NCBI GenBank assembly: GCA_963789735.1
Contig: CAWBLV010000006.1
Span: forward strand, 1 to 64,000
Length of the DNA: 64,000 nt
Reading direction: 5' to 3'
From: Palsa-851 sp963789735
GTDB lineage: Bacteria > Chloroflexota > Dormibacteria > Aeolococcales > Aeolococcaceae
Shown in pieces: positions 44,847 to 53,441 of the stretch (the stretch's first letter is position 1; each line of letters starts with the position of its first letter). The position numbers were made by a program, and so were the translations under genes. The notes beneath the pieces were generated by a model that saw nothing but the letters and a program-made list of their open reading frames with translations, was not told the origin of the DNA and did no database searches.

Positions 44847-45475
44847 CCCTGGTCCCCACCGTCGTCGAGACAACGAACCGCGGCGAGCGTTCGTACGACA
44901 TCTATTCCCGCCTCCTTCGCGACCGGATCATCTTCGTCGGCGGTGTCATCGACGACGACCTCGCCAACCTGGTCACCGCGCAACTGCTGTTTCTCGAAGG
45001 CGAGGATCCCGAAAAGGACGTGCACCTGTATATCAACAGCCCCGGCGGCTCGATGACCGCAGCCCTGGCGATGTACGACGCGATGCAGTACGTCCGGCCG
45101 CTGGTTGAGACGACCTGCCTCGGCATGGCCGCGAGTGGTGCCTCGCTGCTCCTCTCCGCCGGCGCACCAGGACGGCGGCTTGCGCTCCCGAATTCGCTGG
45201 TCGTCATCCACCAACCGTGGGCGCAGGGAATGCAGGGTCAGGCGACCGATCTCGACGTGCACGCGCGCGAGATCCTCCGCCAGCGCGCATTGCTCATCGA
45301 GCTGTATCACCGCCACACGGGTCGCGACTCCGAGCAGATCGGCCGCGACATCGAGCGTGACTACCACATGACCGCTGAGCAGGCGCTGGCCTACGGAATG
45401 ATCGACCACATCATCGAGAAGCGTCCTGCCGGAGCGGTCGTGCGAAAGGACGCCCTCGAGACTGCGTCGGTCTAG
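44843..45475 (+). CDS. clpP: ATP-dependent Clp protease proteolytic subunit
   Basis: 210 residues. Catalytic triad by position: Ser98 in LGMAASGASLLLSAG, His123 in VVIHQPWAQG and Asp173 in IERDYHMTAEQA. The active-site motif GMAASG differs from the common GMAASM. INSPGGSMTAALAMYDAMQY and GKDSE-type GRDSEQIGRDIERD are family landmarks. Needs a ClpX or ClpC partner, not present here. Translationally coupled to clgR; convergent with the OsmC gene. Confidence 0.92.
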   Translation: MTLVPTVVETTNRGERSYDIYSRLLRDRIIFVGGVIDDDLANLVTAQLLFLEGEDPEKDVHLYINSPGGSMTAALAMYDAMQYVRPLVETTCLGMAASGASLLLSAGAPGRRLALPNSLVVIHQPWAQGMQGQATDLDVHAREILRQRALLIELYHRHTGRDSEQIGRDIERDYHMTAEQALAYGMIDHIIEKRPAGAVVRKDALETASV

Positions 45476-45954
45476 CCGGGTCCGGGGGTGCTCACCACAT
45501 TCGGCGAGGTGAGCACCGTGAAGTTCACGGAATTCGAGATGTAGCAGAGGTCGTGCGCACGCTCATGCAGAGCGATCGCGCGGTCCATCTTCTCCGGTGT
45601 CGCGATGGTCACCTGCGGATGCAGCGACACCTCGTCGAAATGGCCACCGCCATCCGGTGTTTCGCTCAACGTGCCGGTTGGATGATCGACGTAGTCGGTC
45701 ACCACGATGCCCTCTTTCGCGCACAGCACCAGGTACCACAGCATGTGGCACTCCGAAAGCGACGCGACCAGCAACTCCTCGGGATTCCAGCGGTCGCGAG
45801 CGCCGCGGAACGCCGGGTCCGCGCTCCCGAGAATCGTGGCCTTGCCTGCAGCGCTCACGTCGTGAGAACGCTCGAACGCCTGGTACCCACTGGTACCGGT
45901 GCCGGTGTTGCCGGTCCAGGTGACGGTCAGCTCGTAGTGATGCGTCTTCGCCAT
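45472..45954 (-). CDS. OsmC/Ohr family protein
   Basis: 160 residues. The two family cysteines are at SLSECHMLWYLVLCA and AHDLCYISNSV, the pair that reduces organic hydroperoxides. YELTVTWTGNTGTGTSGYQA and NPEELLVASLSEC match the YhfA/OsmC subgroup. It is probably a stand-alone cytoplasmic peroxidase for lipid or fatty-acid hydroperoxides. ATG 45954. Confidence 0.82.
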   Translation of the reverse strand: MAKTHHYELTVTWTGNTGTGTSGYQAFERSHDVSAAGKATILGSADPAFRGARDRWNPEELLVASLSECHMLWYLVLCAKEGIVVTDYVDHPTGTLSETPDGGGHFDEVSLHPQVTIATPEKMDRAIALHERAHDLCYISNSVNFTVLTSPNVVSTPGPG

Positions 45955-46001
45955 TGCTCCTCCCCATTCTCACCGGCGCGCACGTTGCGCTGCGCGCCGT
46001 C

Positions 46002-47336
46002 CTATTCGTCGGAATCGACGAAATAGGTCTCGCAGGCGAGCTCGAGCAGTTCGGCGTTGAGCTCCACCGGCTTGCCCAGATAGAGCGCGGAGTGGATCAC
46101 GTGATTGAGCAGGTCGCGAGGGTGCGTGCCGTGCAGCGGCCGGCCCTTGGCGGTGTACTGCGTCTCGAGCAACTTGTCGACGAGTGCCTCGTCCATGCGC
46201 AGGTCCCTGTCCACGCAGTTGCGTCGCCAGATCTCTTTGTATTCGTCCACGGTCGGATCCGGGACATGCACTTTGAACCGCACCCGGCGCAGGAATGCCT
46301 CGTCCATGAGGTTCTGCGGCCGGAGGTTGGTCGAGAGCATGAGCATGCAGGTGAACGGCACCGGAATGCTCGAACCGGCGCGGGGGATGTTGAGGTAGTC
46401 GACCTTCTTCTCGAGCGGCACGATCAGCCGGTTGAGGAGGTCGCGAGGTGACATGTTCTGCTGGCGGCCGAAGTCGTCGATGAGGAACAGGCCGCCGTTG
46501 GCCTTGAGCTGCATCGACGCCTCGTAGAACCCGAGCGTGTGGTCGAACCCCAGCTCCAGCATCCGCGGAGTCAGCTCACCGCCGACCTTGACCGCGGGCC
46601 GCTTGGCCAGCTGCCAGCGACGATCGTGCGGCGGCAACTCGCGATCGATGGGCTCGTGGTGGATCGGGTCATAGAAGCGGATCACCTCGCCGTGGACGTA
46701 GAGCGCGCGGGGGATGAACATCGGCGCTCCGAGCAGCGACGCGGCCGCCTCAGCGATGGTTGTCTTGCCGTTGCCGGGAGGGCCGTACAGGAACACCGCC
46801 TGGCGCGCACTGAGCGCGGGTCCGAGGTGGTCGAGCACGACTTCCGAGAGCACGAGATGGCTGAAGGCATCGTGGAGACGCGCGCGGTTGACCTGCCCGT
46901 CGACATGCGACTGGCGCTCGGCCATCGCCGTGTAATCGGCGATCGGTACTGGTGCCGGCCCGGCGTACTGGTTGATTTCAAGGAGTTCGCGGGCCCGCTG
47001 GCGGCCGGTGGTCGAGATCATGTGCTGCATGCCGGCATTGATCGGCTCGCCCGGATCGAGCGTGGCCGTGTGCACACCGGTCGACGAGCAGTACCCCTCG
47101 TCGGCGAGGAATCGCGAGGTCGTGTCAATAAACGAGAACGGCAGGCACAGGTGGTTCGCGATGTCGCGACCGAGCATGCTGCCGTTGAAATAGAGGACCT
47201 TGAGGACCAGGTCGCAGACAAAGCTGAACGGCAGTCCCGTCTCCTCGGCGGTCCTCGGAGCGGGAGGCAGCGCGATCGGACTGGAAGCGGGCGCAGACAC
47301 AGGCGCTATCACTGCCATCGGCGCCGATTGTGGCAT
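46002..47336 (-). CDS. AAA+ ATPase of unknown role
   Basis: 444 residues. A helical N-terminal region (FSFVCDLVLKVLYFNGSMLG; winged-helix-like FIDTTSRFLADEGY) precedes an AAA+ core with Walker A GPPGNGKTT (185-193), Walker B LFLIDDFG (283-290), sensor 1 LMLSTNL and the arginine segment EAFLRRVRFKVHVPDP. These proteins are annotated as ATPases with chaperone activity and are sometimes linked to type IV pili. No pilus gene lies near. It faces away from the small membrane protein and PBP genes. Confidence 0.72.
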   Translation of the reverse strand: MPQSAPMAVIAPVSAPASSPIALPPAPRTAEETGLPFSFVCDLVLKVLYFNGSMLGRDIANHLCLPFSFIDTTSRFLADEGYCSSTGVHTATLDPGEPINAGMQHMISTTGRQRARELLEINQYAGPAPVPIADYTAMAERQSHVDGQVNRARLHDAFSHLVLSEVVLDHLGPALSARQAVFLYGPPGNGKTTIAEAAASLLGAPMFIPRALYVHGEVIRFYDPIHHEPIDRELPPHDRRWQLAKRPAVKVGGELTPRMLELGFDHTLGFYEASMQLKANGGLFLIDDFGRQQNMSPRDLLNRLIVPLEKKVDYLNIPRAGSSIPVPFTCMLMLSTNLRPQNLMDEAFLRRVRFKVHVPDPTVDEYKEIWRRNCVDRDLRMDEALVDKLLETQYTAKGRPLHGTHPRDLLNHVIHSALYLGKPVELNAELLELACETYFVDSDE

Positions 47337-47415
47337 GGCCCGGTTTAGCGTTCCGGCACGCGTGACGGATTGTCATACGACCGTTCCAGCCGGCCTGCTG
47401 CTACGGTTTACCTCG

Positions 47416-47568
47416 ATGGCGGTACCGTTGGACGTGGGCGCTCCCGGCCGGCGCCGGGTCGGACCTTTCTGGATCGAGGAAGGACCGGGCGCACTCATCG
47501 GCGGCGTGGCCATCGTCGCGCTCTTCGCCGCACTCTTCATCCTCGCCGTGGTCATGCGTCCGGCGTAA
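47416..47568 (+). CDS. Small single-helix membrane protein
   Basis: 50 residues from ATG 47416: a short polar start then one clear transmembrane helix, GALIGGVAIVALFAALFIL, with RPA at the end. It sits between the divergent AAA+ gene and the class A PBP and points toward the latter. I recognise no family; coding is supported only by the hydropathy and position. Confidence 0.4.
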   Translation: MAVPLDVGAPGRRRVGPFWIEEGPGALIGGVAIVALFAALFILAVVMRPA

Positions 47569-47679
47569 CCCGAGTAAGCCCGTGTCGTTTCACCCAGGAA
47601 CTCGACAGCACTGCCGCCGCGCCGCCACGGCACGCCGGAGTCAGGAGACCAGCCCAGCGATGCATTCCACGGTTTCGGC

Positions 47680-50220
47680 GTGAGCCTCGACGACAGCCCG
47701 GAGTCCCGGCGGCGCCGGGCAGGCCTCCCGAACGGCTCCCGCCCCCCGATTCGCACGAATGGCTCGAACAACCCCGGGATCGGCGCCGCGCAGGCGGCGG
47801 CACGAGCGGAGCTGCGGCGCCGGCGCGCCAGTGCCTACCGGCATCTGCGGACCCCACGCAAACGCGGGCGCGTGTTGCGGATCGTCCTCATCGCGATCAC
47901 CGTGGTCGCCGCGATCGGAGCCGGGACTGTCGGTGCCGTGTTCGCCGGTTACAACGCCTACAAGAGCCAGCTGCCCAGCGCGGCCACGATCACCAACATG
48001 GAGCCGGAGATCGACACCTCCGTCTACAACTCGACTGGCGGCCTCATCCACGTCTTCCATAACGAGGACTACCGGCACATACACGTCGACCTGGATCAGA
48101 TCTCGCCGTATTTCAAGGAGGCGATCGTCGCCATCGAGGATCACAACTTCTACACCGAGGGATCATGGGATCTCGCGCGCCTGGTCGAGTCGGGTGTCGC
48201 CGATGTGACCCACCGGAGCGCCGCGCTCCAGGGCGGCTCGACCATCACCGAGCAGCTCGCGAAGATCAGCCTCTACGGTGGTGCCGACCCGCCCCAGAGC
48301 ATTGACTACAAGATCAAGGAGATCGTGCTCGGCAACGAGATCGCGCTCAACTTCACCAAGAGCGCCATTCTCGACATGTACGTCAACCGCATCTTCTACG
48401 GCAACTTCGCGACAGGGGTGGGGAGCGCCGCCGAGCTCTACTTCCTCAAGCCGGCGAGCGAGCTCGACCTTGCCCAGGCTGCCCTGCTTGCGGGCTTGCC
48501 ACAGTCGCCATCGGCATACAACCCGCTCCTGCACAGCACGAGTCAAACGATCAACCCACTGGCCAAAGACCGTCAGAAAGCGGTGCTGCAGGCCATGCAG
48601 GCCAGCGGCTACATCACGCAGGCCGAGGGCATTGCCGCGTACGACGAACCGCTCAGCGTCCATTCGTGGAGGGAGTCCGAGCCTCCGGCCACGTACGACA
48701 TGGACTTTGTCGACTACCTCGAGTCCTACCTGAACGGAGCCTTTCCGCAGTACGCGAATCCGGGTGGATACAACATCTACACCACCCTCAACCAGGCGGA
48801 TCAGAACCTCGGGCAGGGCATCGTGACCAAGGTCGTGGCGGGGGAGCGCATCAAGGAGAACATGGGTGACGGTGCCCTGGTGAGCCTGGACCCGCAGAAC
48901 GGCGAGGTGCTCGCGATGATCGGAAGCTGGAACTACAACGATCCGTACTATGGCGACAACAACTATGCGGCAGTCGCGCAGCTGAACATGGGCTCGACCA
49001 CCAAGCTCTTTACCTACACGGCCGCCATCGCGTCGACGAAGTTCACGATGACCACGCCGATACTGGACGACTACTACGCCTTCCCGATACCGGGCAGCCC
49101 GTCGTACAAACCGTACGACGATGACCGTCGCTTACACGGCGTCTGCCAGCTCAAATCGTGCCTCGGGAACTCGCTGAACATTCCGGCGGTGAAAACCGAG
49201 TACGCGACCGGGACGCAGTACATCGCGAATACCGAACTCGCCATGGGTGTCCCCTCGCTCGAGAAGAACTGTGGGAAGAATGATCAGAGCGTGAACTGGC
49301 CGGGTCCGTACAACTGGGCGGCGACCCTCGGATCGCTGACATGTGGGATCACGCTGCTCGATCTCGCGGACGGAGCGGCGACGCTCGGTGATCTCGGCGT
49401 CGAGCACAACCCGATGCCGGTCACCAAAATCGTGGCCGAGGGTACCGGGCAGACCGTCTGGACATACAACGCGACAGCCGCTGGGCGCCAGGTGATCCCG
49501 GCCAATGTCGCGTTCATCATGGACGAGATCACCAGCAACGACAACAACCGCACCCTTGAGTTCGGGCGCAACGGCCCCCTGACCTTGAACCCACGCAGAG
49601 TGAGTGCCAAGACCGGAACCGCCGAGTTCTACCTCGACAACCTCACCGTCGGTTGGACTCCGACCCTGCTCACAGCGGTCTGGGTCGGCAACGAGCAACA
49701 GAGCTGTCTGCAGCCCAAGGACGACGCGTACATGGCGAAGGAGATCGCCAGGGGCAACGTCTACGATGACGACCAGGAAGGCATCGGCTACCCATTCAGC
49801 CCGCACGACCTGGCGCATTACGGCTTGCAGCCGGCCCACCCCAGCACTCCCGATTGCGGTCACCTTGACGGCGTCATTTCGGGATACAGCGGTGCAGCTC
49901 CCATCTGGCACGCGTACATGCTGGCTGCCCTGAAGGGCGTTCCCGACACCTGGTACACGCCGCCACCGGACCTGATCACCGTGAGCACCGGGCAGGGGTT
50001 CGACGACAGCAACTTCTACCTCCCCGGAACCGGGCCAGACGCGCCCGCCGGCCAGTGCACGTACTACGGCGTCACGCCACTCCCGACACAGACCTGCACG
50101 TATGCGGGCCCGGCGGCGGCACCACCTCCGCCCACCACGAGCCCGAGCCCGTCGCCCGGGGGCGGCCCCACGCCGACACCTTCGCCGTCTCCCACCGGAA
50201 TCCCCCCGGGCGGCGGCTAG
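47680..50220 (+). CDS. Class A penicillin-binding protein (transglycosylase/transpeptidase)
   Basis: 846 residues. Cytoplasmic Arg-rich head, one transmembrane helix at about 67-89. The GT51 transglycosylase has E153 in AIEDHNFYTE and QGGSTITEQL (184-193). The transpeptidase has S439-x-x-K442 in GSTTKLF, S498-L-N500 and KTG at 644-646 in SAKTGTAE. The C-terminus from about 810 is a Pro/Ser/Thr/Gly-rich tail, common in actinobacterial and Chloroflexota PBPs. It builds peptidoglycan from lipid II. GTG start. Its stop overlaps that of the convergent gene. Confidence 0.92.
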   Translation: MSLDDSPESRRRRAGLPNGSRPPIRTNGSNNPGIGAAQAAARAELRRRRASAYRHLRTPRKRGRVLRIVLIAITVVAAIGAGTVGAVFAGYNAYKSQLPSAATITNMEPEIDTSVYNSTGGLIHVFHNEDYRHIHVDLDQISPYFKEAIVAIEDHNFYTEGSWDLARLVESGVADVTHRSAALQGGSTITEQLAKISLYGGADPPQSIDYKIKEIVLGNEIALNFTKSAILDMYVNRIFYGNFATGVGSAAELYFLKPASELDLAQAALLAGLPQSPSAYNPLLHSTSQTINPLAKDRQKAVLQAMQASGYITQAEGIAAYDEPLSVHSWRESEPPATYDMDFVDYLESYLNGAFPQYANPGGYNIYTTLNQADQNLGQGIVTKVVAGERIKENMGDGALVSLDPQNGEVLAMIGSWNYNDPYYGDNNYAAVAQLNMGSTTKLFTYTAAIASTKFTMTTPILDDYYAFPIPGSPSYKPYDDDRRLHGVCQLKSCLGNSLNIPAVKTEYATGTQYIANTELAMGVPSLEKNCGKNDQSVNWPGPYNWAATLGSLTCGITLLDLADGAATLGDLGVEHNPMPVTKIVAEGTGQTVWTYNATAAGRQVIPANVAFIMDEITSNDNNRTLEFGRNGPLTLNPRRVSAKTGTAEFYLDNLTVGWTPTLLTAVWVGNEQQSCLQPKDDAYMAKEIARGNVYDDDQEGIGYPFSPHDLAHYGLQPAHPSTPDCGHLDGVISGYSGAAPIWHAYMLAALKGVPDTWYTPPPDLITVSTGQGFDDSNFYLPGTGPDAPAGQCTYYGVTPLPTQTCTYAGPAAAPPPPTTSPSPSPGGGPTPTPSPSPTGIPPGGG

Positions 50221-50987
50221 GAGCCCATCCGCTTCTGGCGGGCGCGCTCCCACACCGCATCGAGGTCCTCGAGGACCGGGAGCTCTGGATCGGCGCCAGG
50301 TGCCGCGGCCGGCACGTCCCCATCGAGCAGCGGCGCGAACGAGGCGTGCACATGGCAGACGACGACGTTGTGGCGCGCCGGACGGCCTTCGATCTCGTCG
50401 AGCCCGAGGAGCGACCACCAGTAGTCGAGCGTGACGTCGGAGGCGGCAGAGAGCACGGCCGAGTGCGAGAGCAACGGCAGTTCGGGGTTCTCGGAGCCGC
50501 CCGCGAACACATGCAGCAACTCACCGAAAGCCTCGCCGTCGATCTCGGCATCGACGACGATCCGGCCGGATCCGTCGGGGGTCTCCTGGTCGATCACCGC
50601 GTCATCGACAGTGATGGCGTCGAGCTTCCGCCTGAACTCAGCAAGATCGAACACGTCCGGCCGGGAGCGGAGCACGCCGAAGCCTTCCCCGGCGATCGAG
50701 TACAGGCTGGTGCCGTCACCTTCGGCGATGCGGACGACGAGCGTCTCGGCACCGAGCGCTCCGGCGGTGAGCGTCGCCCCGACGACCTCTCCCTGGCGAA
50801 CAGTCAGGTCGGCATCGAACGTGCGCTGCTCGATTCGCTTCGCTTCGGTGCCCGCTGCCGCCTGGTCGGCAACAACCGAGGTCCGCTCCTCGAAGTGGAT
50901 GCCAACTCGCATCCCGTGCCGCGTGTCCAGGCGATCGAGAAGGCAGCGATAGAGAGCGCCGAGGGTCATCTTCGGCTGGATCGTCAT
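50217..50987 (-). CDS. Conserved hypothetical protein
   Basis: 257 residues, no signal peptide or helix. From MTIQPKMTLGALYRCLLDRL it looks like a mixed alpha/beta cytoplasmic protein; VADQAAAGTEAKRIEQRTFD and TLDYWWSLLGLDEIEGRPAR are its most regular stretches. I recognise no family. It is convergent with the PBP and its start is 92 bases from the divergent rhomboid gene. Nothing supports a functional call. Confidence 0.6.
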   Translation of the reverse strand: MTIQPKMTLGALYRCLLDRLDTRHGMRVGIHFEERTSVVADQAAAGTEAKRIEQRTFDADLTVRQGEVVGATLTAGALGAETLVVRIAEGDGTSLYSIAGEGFGVLRSRPDVFDLAEFRRKLDAITVDDAVIDQETPDGSGRIVVDAEIDGEAFGELLHVFAGGSENPELPLLSHSAVLSAASDVTLDYWWSLLGLDEIEGRPARHNVVVCHVHASFAPLLDGDVPAAAPGADPELPVLEDLDAVWERARQKRMGS

Positions 50988-51078
50988 GGCGCTCCTGCCT
51001 GGTGGCACCGGGTGACCATAGCCCAAACGCACCCCACCGATTCGGGCGTGCGGGGGTCCGGCCGGTAGACTGAACCGG

Positions 51079-52455
51079 GTGACGGACGCGGCACCACCCA
51101 GCTACGCCGCGCCGCCGCCCGGACCCAACCCGGTCGCCCTGGCGATCGCTCAGGATCTCGTGACGCGGTACCGACTGCGGCTGGCCGACCAGCGCGACGG
51201 CCGTCTCGGCGCGCTGTTGGGGCACTACGTGCTGGCCGCCGCAATGTGGAATGGACCTCGCGCGGCGCTGGTTGCCTTTTACGAGCCTCCGGCCGACCCT
51301 GCGGCGGCGGGAACCGACCTCGCGGCGCGCTGTGATGCGGCGCGGCGCTGGGGCCTCGAGCGCCTGCAGCAGCAAGGAGCCCAGGTCTGCGACATCCTCC
51401 TGATCTCGCTCGGCCCGCTTGCCGGAACCCTGTCCGCAGCGACGACTCCCGGCGACCCGGTGCGGCTGGGTGTCGCATGGGTGGACACGGTCAACGCCAA
51501 TGCCGGTGCTGTCCTGCCGATCCCGCCGGGCATGCCTCCCGTCGGCGAGTTGCGGGCCCGCGTGCGGGCGGTGCATGACGGCGCGCCGGTGCCGACGCTC
51601 GCCGCCGTCGACCTGGCCGAGCGACAGACTGTCGCCGGCGGGTACGTCGCCCCAGTGCGGCGGGCGATGGTCACGCAGCCATACATGACGTACGGGCTGA
51701 TCGCGGTGTTCGTCGCGATCTGGCTCGTGGAATTCTCGATACCCTCACTCCGTACCGGCCTGGTGAGCAGTTTCTGCGCAGCCGGGGCGCTCCCGAACGC
51801 CCAGTGGTACGGGGCGATCGGGCAGACGCCCGCGTGTGACGTCGCGTGGTGGCGATTCGTCAGCAGCTCCTTCCTCCACGACCCCACGAGCGTCTATCAC
51901 GTCCTCTTCAACAGCATTGCGATGCTCTTCATCGGCAGGCTGGTCGAGCAGCTCTATGGGCGGCTCGTCCTGCTCGGTGTCTTTCTCATCACCGCGATCG
52001 CCGGTGGCTTGCTCTGGGTTGCGGTGAGCACATTCGCGCCGGGGCTGCCGGGCATCGCGACGCCTGATATCTCCCTTGGCGCGTCAGGCGGAATCGCCGG
52101 CCTGATCGGCCTGCTGATCATGCTCGGCAGGGTGCAGGGCAAGAACGTGCCGGTTGGGATCACGCATACCGTGCGCAACTACGCGGTGACCGTCATCGTC
52201 CTCAATGTCGTGCTGACCTTCGTGTTCGGCAACGGGCTCGATATCAACAATTACGCGCACATCGGCGGCCTCGTTGCAGGCGCAGCGCTCGGGCTGATCA
52301 TTCCGCCGATCATGGCTATCGGTGGACGCGATCACGCGATCCTCGAGAAAATCATGCTCTGGGGAGCGATCGCGTTCAGCGTTGCGTCGCTGCTCTTTGC
52401 GCTGCTCAATCTCGCGACGGCGATCATGCATCCGCCGTCCTTCTTCGGCCCGTAA
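51079..52455 (+). CDS. Rhomboid-family intramembrane serine protease
   Basis: 459 residues from GTG 51079. About 200 residues of soluble N-terminal domain precede six or seven helices. Catalytic serine S336 in SLGASGGIAGLIG and histidine H394 in NNYAHIGGLVAG; the conserved H267/H274/N278 region FLHDPTSVYHVLFNSIAMLF is present. It cleaves transmembrane helices near the membrane surface; substrates are unknown. The N-terminal domain is unlike that of GlpG. Confidence 0.85.
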   Translation: MTDAAPPSYAAPPPGPNPVALAIAQDLVTRYRLRLADQRDGRLGALLGHYVLAAAMWNGPRAALVAFYEPPADPAAAGTDLAARCDAARRWGLERLQQQGAQVCDILLISLGPLAGTLSAATTPGDPVRLGVAWVDTVNANAGAVLPIPPGMPPVGELRARVRAVHDGAPVPTLAAVDLAERQTVAGGYVAPVRRAMVTQPYMTYGLIAVFVAIWLVEFSIPSLRTGLVSSFCAAGALPNAQWYGAIGQTPACDVAWWRFVSSSFLHDPTSVYHVLFNSIAMLFIGRLVEQLYGRLVLLGVFLITAIAGGLLWVAVSTFAPGLPGIATPDISLGASGGIAGLIGLLIMLGRVQGKNVPVGITHTVRNYAVTVIVLNVVLTFVFGNGLDINNYAHIGGLVAGAALGLIIPPIMAIGGRDHAILEKIMLWGAIAFSVASLLFALLNLATAIMHPPSFFGP

Positions 52456-52474
52456 CCGTGCCGAGCGCCCGGGG

Positions 52475-52816
52475 TCAGACCGCGCGCTCTCCTGCGGGAT
52501 CGCCCCACAGACCTTCGAGGTCGTAGAAGGTCCGCTCTCCGGGCAGGAACACGTGCGCGATCACCGCGTCGAAATCCGCGCACGCCCACGATGCGTCCTT
52601 GAGACCGGCCACCGCAAGCGCTCGCACCCCATGCTGCTTGCAGACGTCCGTGATATTGTCAGTAATGGCGCGAACTTGACGGTCGGTGTCACCTTCGCAG
52701 ATAACGAAATAGTCGGCGATCGTGGTCTTGCCGCGGATGTCCAGGATGACCACGTCACGCGCCTTCTTGTCGGCGGCAGCGGCGGCGATCATGCCGGCCA
52801 GATCGGTGGATGTCAT
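52475..52816 (-). CDS. rsfS: Ribosomal silencing factor RsfS
   Basis: Binds uL14 and blocks joining of the ribosomal subunits under starvation. 113 residues from ATG 52816, which matches family starts (MTSTDLAGMIAAAAADKKAR); an upstream ATG (52834) overlaps the nadD stop. VVILDIRGKTTIADYFVICE and WACADFDAVIAHVFLPGERT, then FYDLEGLWGD, are family hallmarks. It follows nadD in the standard order. Confidence 0.92.
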   Translation of the reverse strand: MTSTDLAGMIAAAAADKKARDVVILDIRGKTTIADYFVICEGDTDRQVRAITDNITDVCKQHGVRALAVAGLKDASWACADFDAVIAHVFLPGERTFYDLEGLWGDPAGERAV

Positions 52817-52826
52817 CCGATTTTCA

Positions 52827-53441
52827 TTATGCATCGTCCCGATTCTGGCGGTACATCCCTTTCGCCGCGATGAGTGACGCGACCACGTCGGGGACAAGGC
52901 CGCGTAGCAACTCGCCCCGGGCGCTCCGCTCGCGGACCTCCGAAGCGCTGATATCGGGCGAGTCGATCGTCAGGAGCGTGGTTCGCTCGACCGAGTAGCC
53001 GAGCCGTGCGACCTCGTCGGCATCGAGTGGCGGCGGCCCGGTCCGGTTGACGATGACAAATCGCTCGGTGCGGAGCAGATCCGCCGCTCGGCGCCACTGG
53101 TTGATGGTCCTGGCGGCATCCGCTCCGATCAGGACTGCGAGGTCGTCATCCGGATGCTCGGCACGCAGCGCGTCCATGACGTCGGCCGTGTACGAAATGC
53201 CTCCTCGGCGAACGGCAAGGTCGAGCACCTCGTCTCTTGGGTCACCTTCGGCGGCACACGCGGCCTCCAGAAGTTCGAGGCGTTCAATGGGCGTCGCCTG
53301 CGGTGGATCGCGCAGCGGTGCGAGTGCGGCCGGTACGAACCATGTCGCCTCGGCACCGGACTTCTCCCGTGCCTGCCGGGCAATAGAGAGGTGGCCGCAG
53401 TGCACCGGGTCGAAGGTGCCGCCGAACACCAGGACGGTCAC
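52827..53441 (-). CDS. nadD: Nicotinate-nucleotide adenylyltransferase
   Basis: Makes deamido-NAD from nicotinate mononucleotide and ATP. FGGTFDPVHCGHLSIARQAR carries the nucleotidyltransferase HxGH motif; IGADAARTINQWRRAADLL and ISASEVRERSARGE (ISxxxxR) complete the fold. 204 residues. The GTG start overlaps the obg stop, so it is coupled to obg and rsfS. Confidence 0.93.
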   Translation of the reverse strand: MTVLVFGGTFDPVHCGHLSIARQAREKSGAEATWFVPAALAPLRDPPQATPIERLELLEAACAAEGDPRDEVLDLAVRRGGISYTADVMDALRAEHPDDDLAVLIGADAARTINQWRRAADLLRTERFVIVNRTGPPPLDADEVARLGYSVERTTLLTIDSPDISASEVRERSARGELLRGLVPDVVASLIAAKGMYRQNRDDA

